Positions 63,292 to 64,000 of a DNA stretch of 64,000 bases are shown here, one piece after another. Positions within the stretch are counted from its first letter, which is position 1. Each line of letters begins with the position of its first letter. Origin of the DNA: Bacteroidota bacterium (lineage in GTDB: Bacteria; Bacteroidota; Bacteroidia; B-17B0; Aurantibacillaceae). Below the pieces are notes generated by a model, which saw only the letters and a list, made by a program, of their open reading frames with translations, had not been told where the DNA came from and ran no database searches. The position numbers and the translations under genes are program-made. The stretch lies in the NCBI GenBank assembly GCA_963169355.1, contig CAUJCR010000002.1, forward strand, positions 62,001-126,000, given 5' to 3'.

Positions 63292-64000
63292 TTATTTTTT
63301 CCTTACGGTTACTTGTTCTATTCGTTTTTCGTATTTCTCTCCTTTAAAAATACGGTGTACATAAATACCAGGTGTGTGAATTTGGTTAGGATCTAATTCG
63401 CCAACCTCTACTAGTTCTTCCACTTCGGCAATTGTAATTTTTCCGGCCATCGCAATCATTGGATTAAAGTTACGAGCAGTGTATCTAAATACTAAATTAC
63501 CTGCTGTATCACCTTTCCATGCTTTTACAATCGCAAAGTCGGCTTCAAATGCCTTTTCTTCAAGGTACTCTTTAGTTTGTCCGTTATAGGTAAAAGTACG
63601 CACAGGTTTACCAATGGCAACTTCAGTACCTACGCCTGCAGGCGTATATATAACAGGCATTCCATAGCCTGCAGCTAAACAACGAGTAGCTAATGTTCCT
63701 TGAGGGATTAATTCAACTTCAAGTTCCCCACTTAACATCTGGCGTTCAAATTCGGCATTTTCACCAACGTAAGATGCTACCATTTTTTTAATTTGTTTGT
63801 TTTGTAACAACAAGCCTAAACCAAAATCGTCAACACCAGCATTATTACTAATACAAGTTAAACCTTTAATTCCTTTTTTTACTAGCGCAGCAATACAGTT
63901 CTCTGGGATGCCACATAAACCAAAACCACCTACTAATAATGTGGCGTTGTCTTTAATGTCTTTTGTTGCCTCTTCGGCATTTTTTACTACTCTGTTAATC
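63292..64000 (-). CDS. scoA: 3-oxoacid CoA-transferase subunit A (runs off the window edge)
   Basis: The track ORF begins at an internal TTG (63813), but the same frame is open to the end of the window and reads [20 protein letters not shown] and then [20 protein letters not shown], the CoA-transferase family I alpha-subunit signature. The window stops one base into the codon that would be ATG, so only the initiator Met is missing if the protein starts MINRVV. The rest includes [22 protein letters not shown] and the C-terminal [10 protein letters not shown]. It is probably the first gene of the long minus-strand transcript. Confidence 0.94.
   Translation of the reverse strand, partial: INRVVKNAEEATKDIKDNATLLVGGFGLCGIPENCIAALVKKGIKGLTCISNNAGVDDFGLGLLLQNKQIKKMVASYVGENAEFERQMLSGELEVELIPQGTLATRCLAAGYGMPVIYTPAGVGTEVAIGKPVRTFTYNGQTKEYLEEKAFEADFAIVKAWKGDTAGNLVFRYTARNFNPMIAMAGKITIAEVEELVEVGELDPNQIHTPGIYVHRIFKGEKYEKRIEQVTVRKK

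Noticed and set aside
1-64000. CRISPR arrays, tRNA/rRNA genes, insertion sequences, prophage or defence systems
   Set aside because: None seen on reading both strands; a tRNAscan or transposase profile search would be needed to exclude small or degenerate ones.

Overview
The window is A+T-rich chromosomal DNA from a member of the Bacteroidota, probably an aerobic or facultatively denitrifying environmental species. Four proteins end in type IX secretion (T9SS) sorting domains: two type A, and two of the type B / gliding-motility-associated kind. Many promoters match the phylum-specific -7 box TAnnTTTG, and families largely restricted to the phylum recur (DUF6370-like, DUF4412-like, TPR-SpoIIE phosphatases, the 29-aa basic protein). 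I cannot place it below phylum. No rRNA, tRNA, CRISPR array, transposase or prophage was seen.

Layout. 1-7,116: MATE exporter, a secreted endonuclease/phosphatase-fold protein, a haem-binding-domain protein, and the sucA-sucB operon with a strong terminator. 7,157-16,474 (minus strand): secreted M1 aminopeptidase, TPR/SpoIIE phosphatase, fused B12-dependent acyl-CoA mutase IcmF, a small secreted protein and pheS. 16,518-20,586: MORN/VWA-like protein, ribF, an LRR protein, an rfbD-like reductase and a non-coding hairpin-rich repeat. 20,587-32,648: T9SS clients, including a 1,063-aa peptidase-S74 protein and a 1,531-aa adhesin-like protein, with a histidine kinase and a GNAT-nitrilase gene broken by one in-frame stop. 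32,753-42,727: 3-hydroxyanthranilate dioxygenase, enoyl-CoA hydratase, RNase G/E, the 29-aa basic protein, TPR, HU/IHF, rpoN, a lolA/lipoprotein/FabZ-like/DUF420 operon, a thioesterase, yraN and a DUF4412-like protein.

42,910-49,333 is a clade-II (Sec-type) nitrous oxide reductase locus: c-type cytochrome, nosZ, an unusual membrane-protein/NosL fusion, nosD, nosF, nosY. Electrons would reach NosZ through the cytochrome. NosL and NosDFY would supply copper/sulfur maturation. A strong hairpin sits between nosZ and the maturation genes.

49,393-54,833: MFS exporter, radC, wecB, and a SulP transporter followed by a beta-carbonic anhydrase. 55,109-64,000 (all minus strand) is a surface-glycan-type block. 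It holds two paralogous multi-membrane-span proteins, a GT2 glycosyltransferase, a GT39-like protein with a beta-trefoil-like tail and a lipoprotein, interleaved with the two halves of a 3-oxoacid CoA-transferase (scoA, scoB) that are normally adjacent.

Regulatory texture. At least seven, probably eight, genes have TAnnTTTG placed only 4-8 nt before the start codon, which predicts leaderless or nearly leaderless mRNAs. This also decides several start codons where the ORF track runs too far upstream. The points most worth checking are the NosL fusion with its internal lipobox, the split sco operon with its recurring C-terminal beta domain, the GNAT-nitrilase nonsense codon, the S74 self-cleavage site upstream of a T9SS signal, and the leaderless-promoter pattern.
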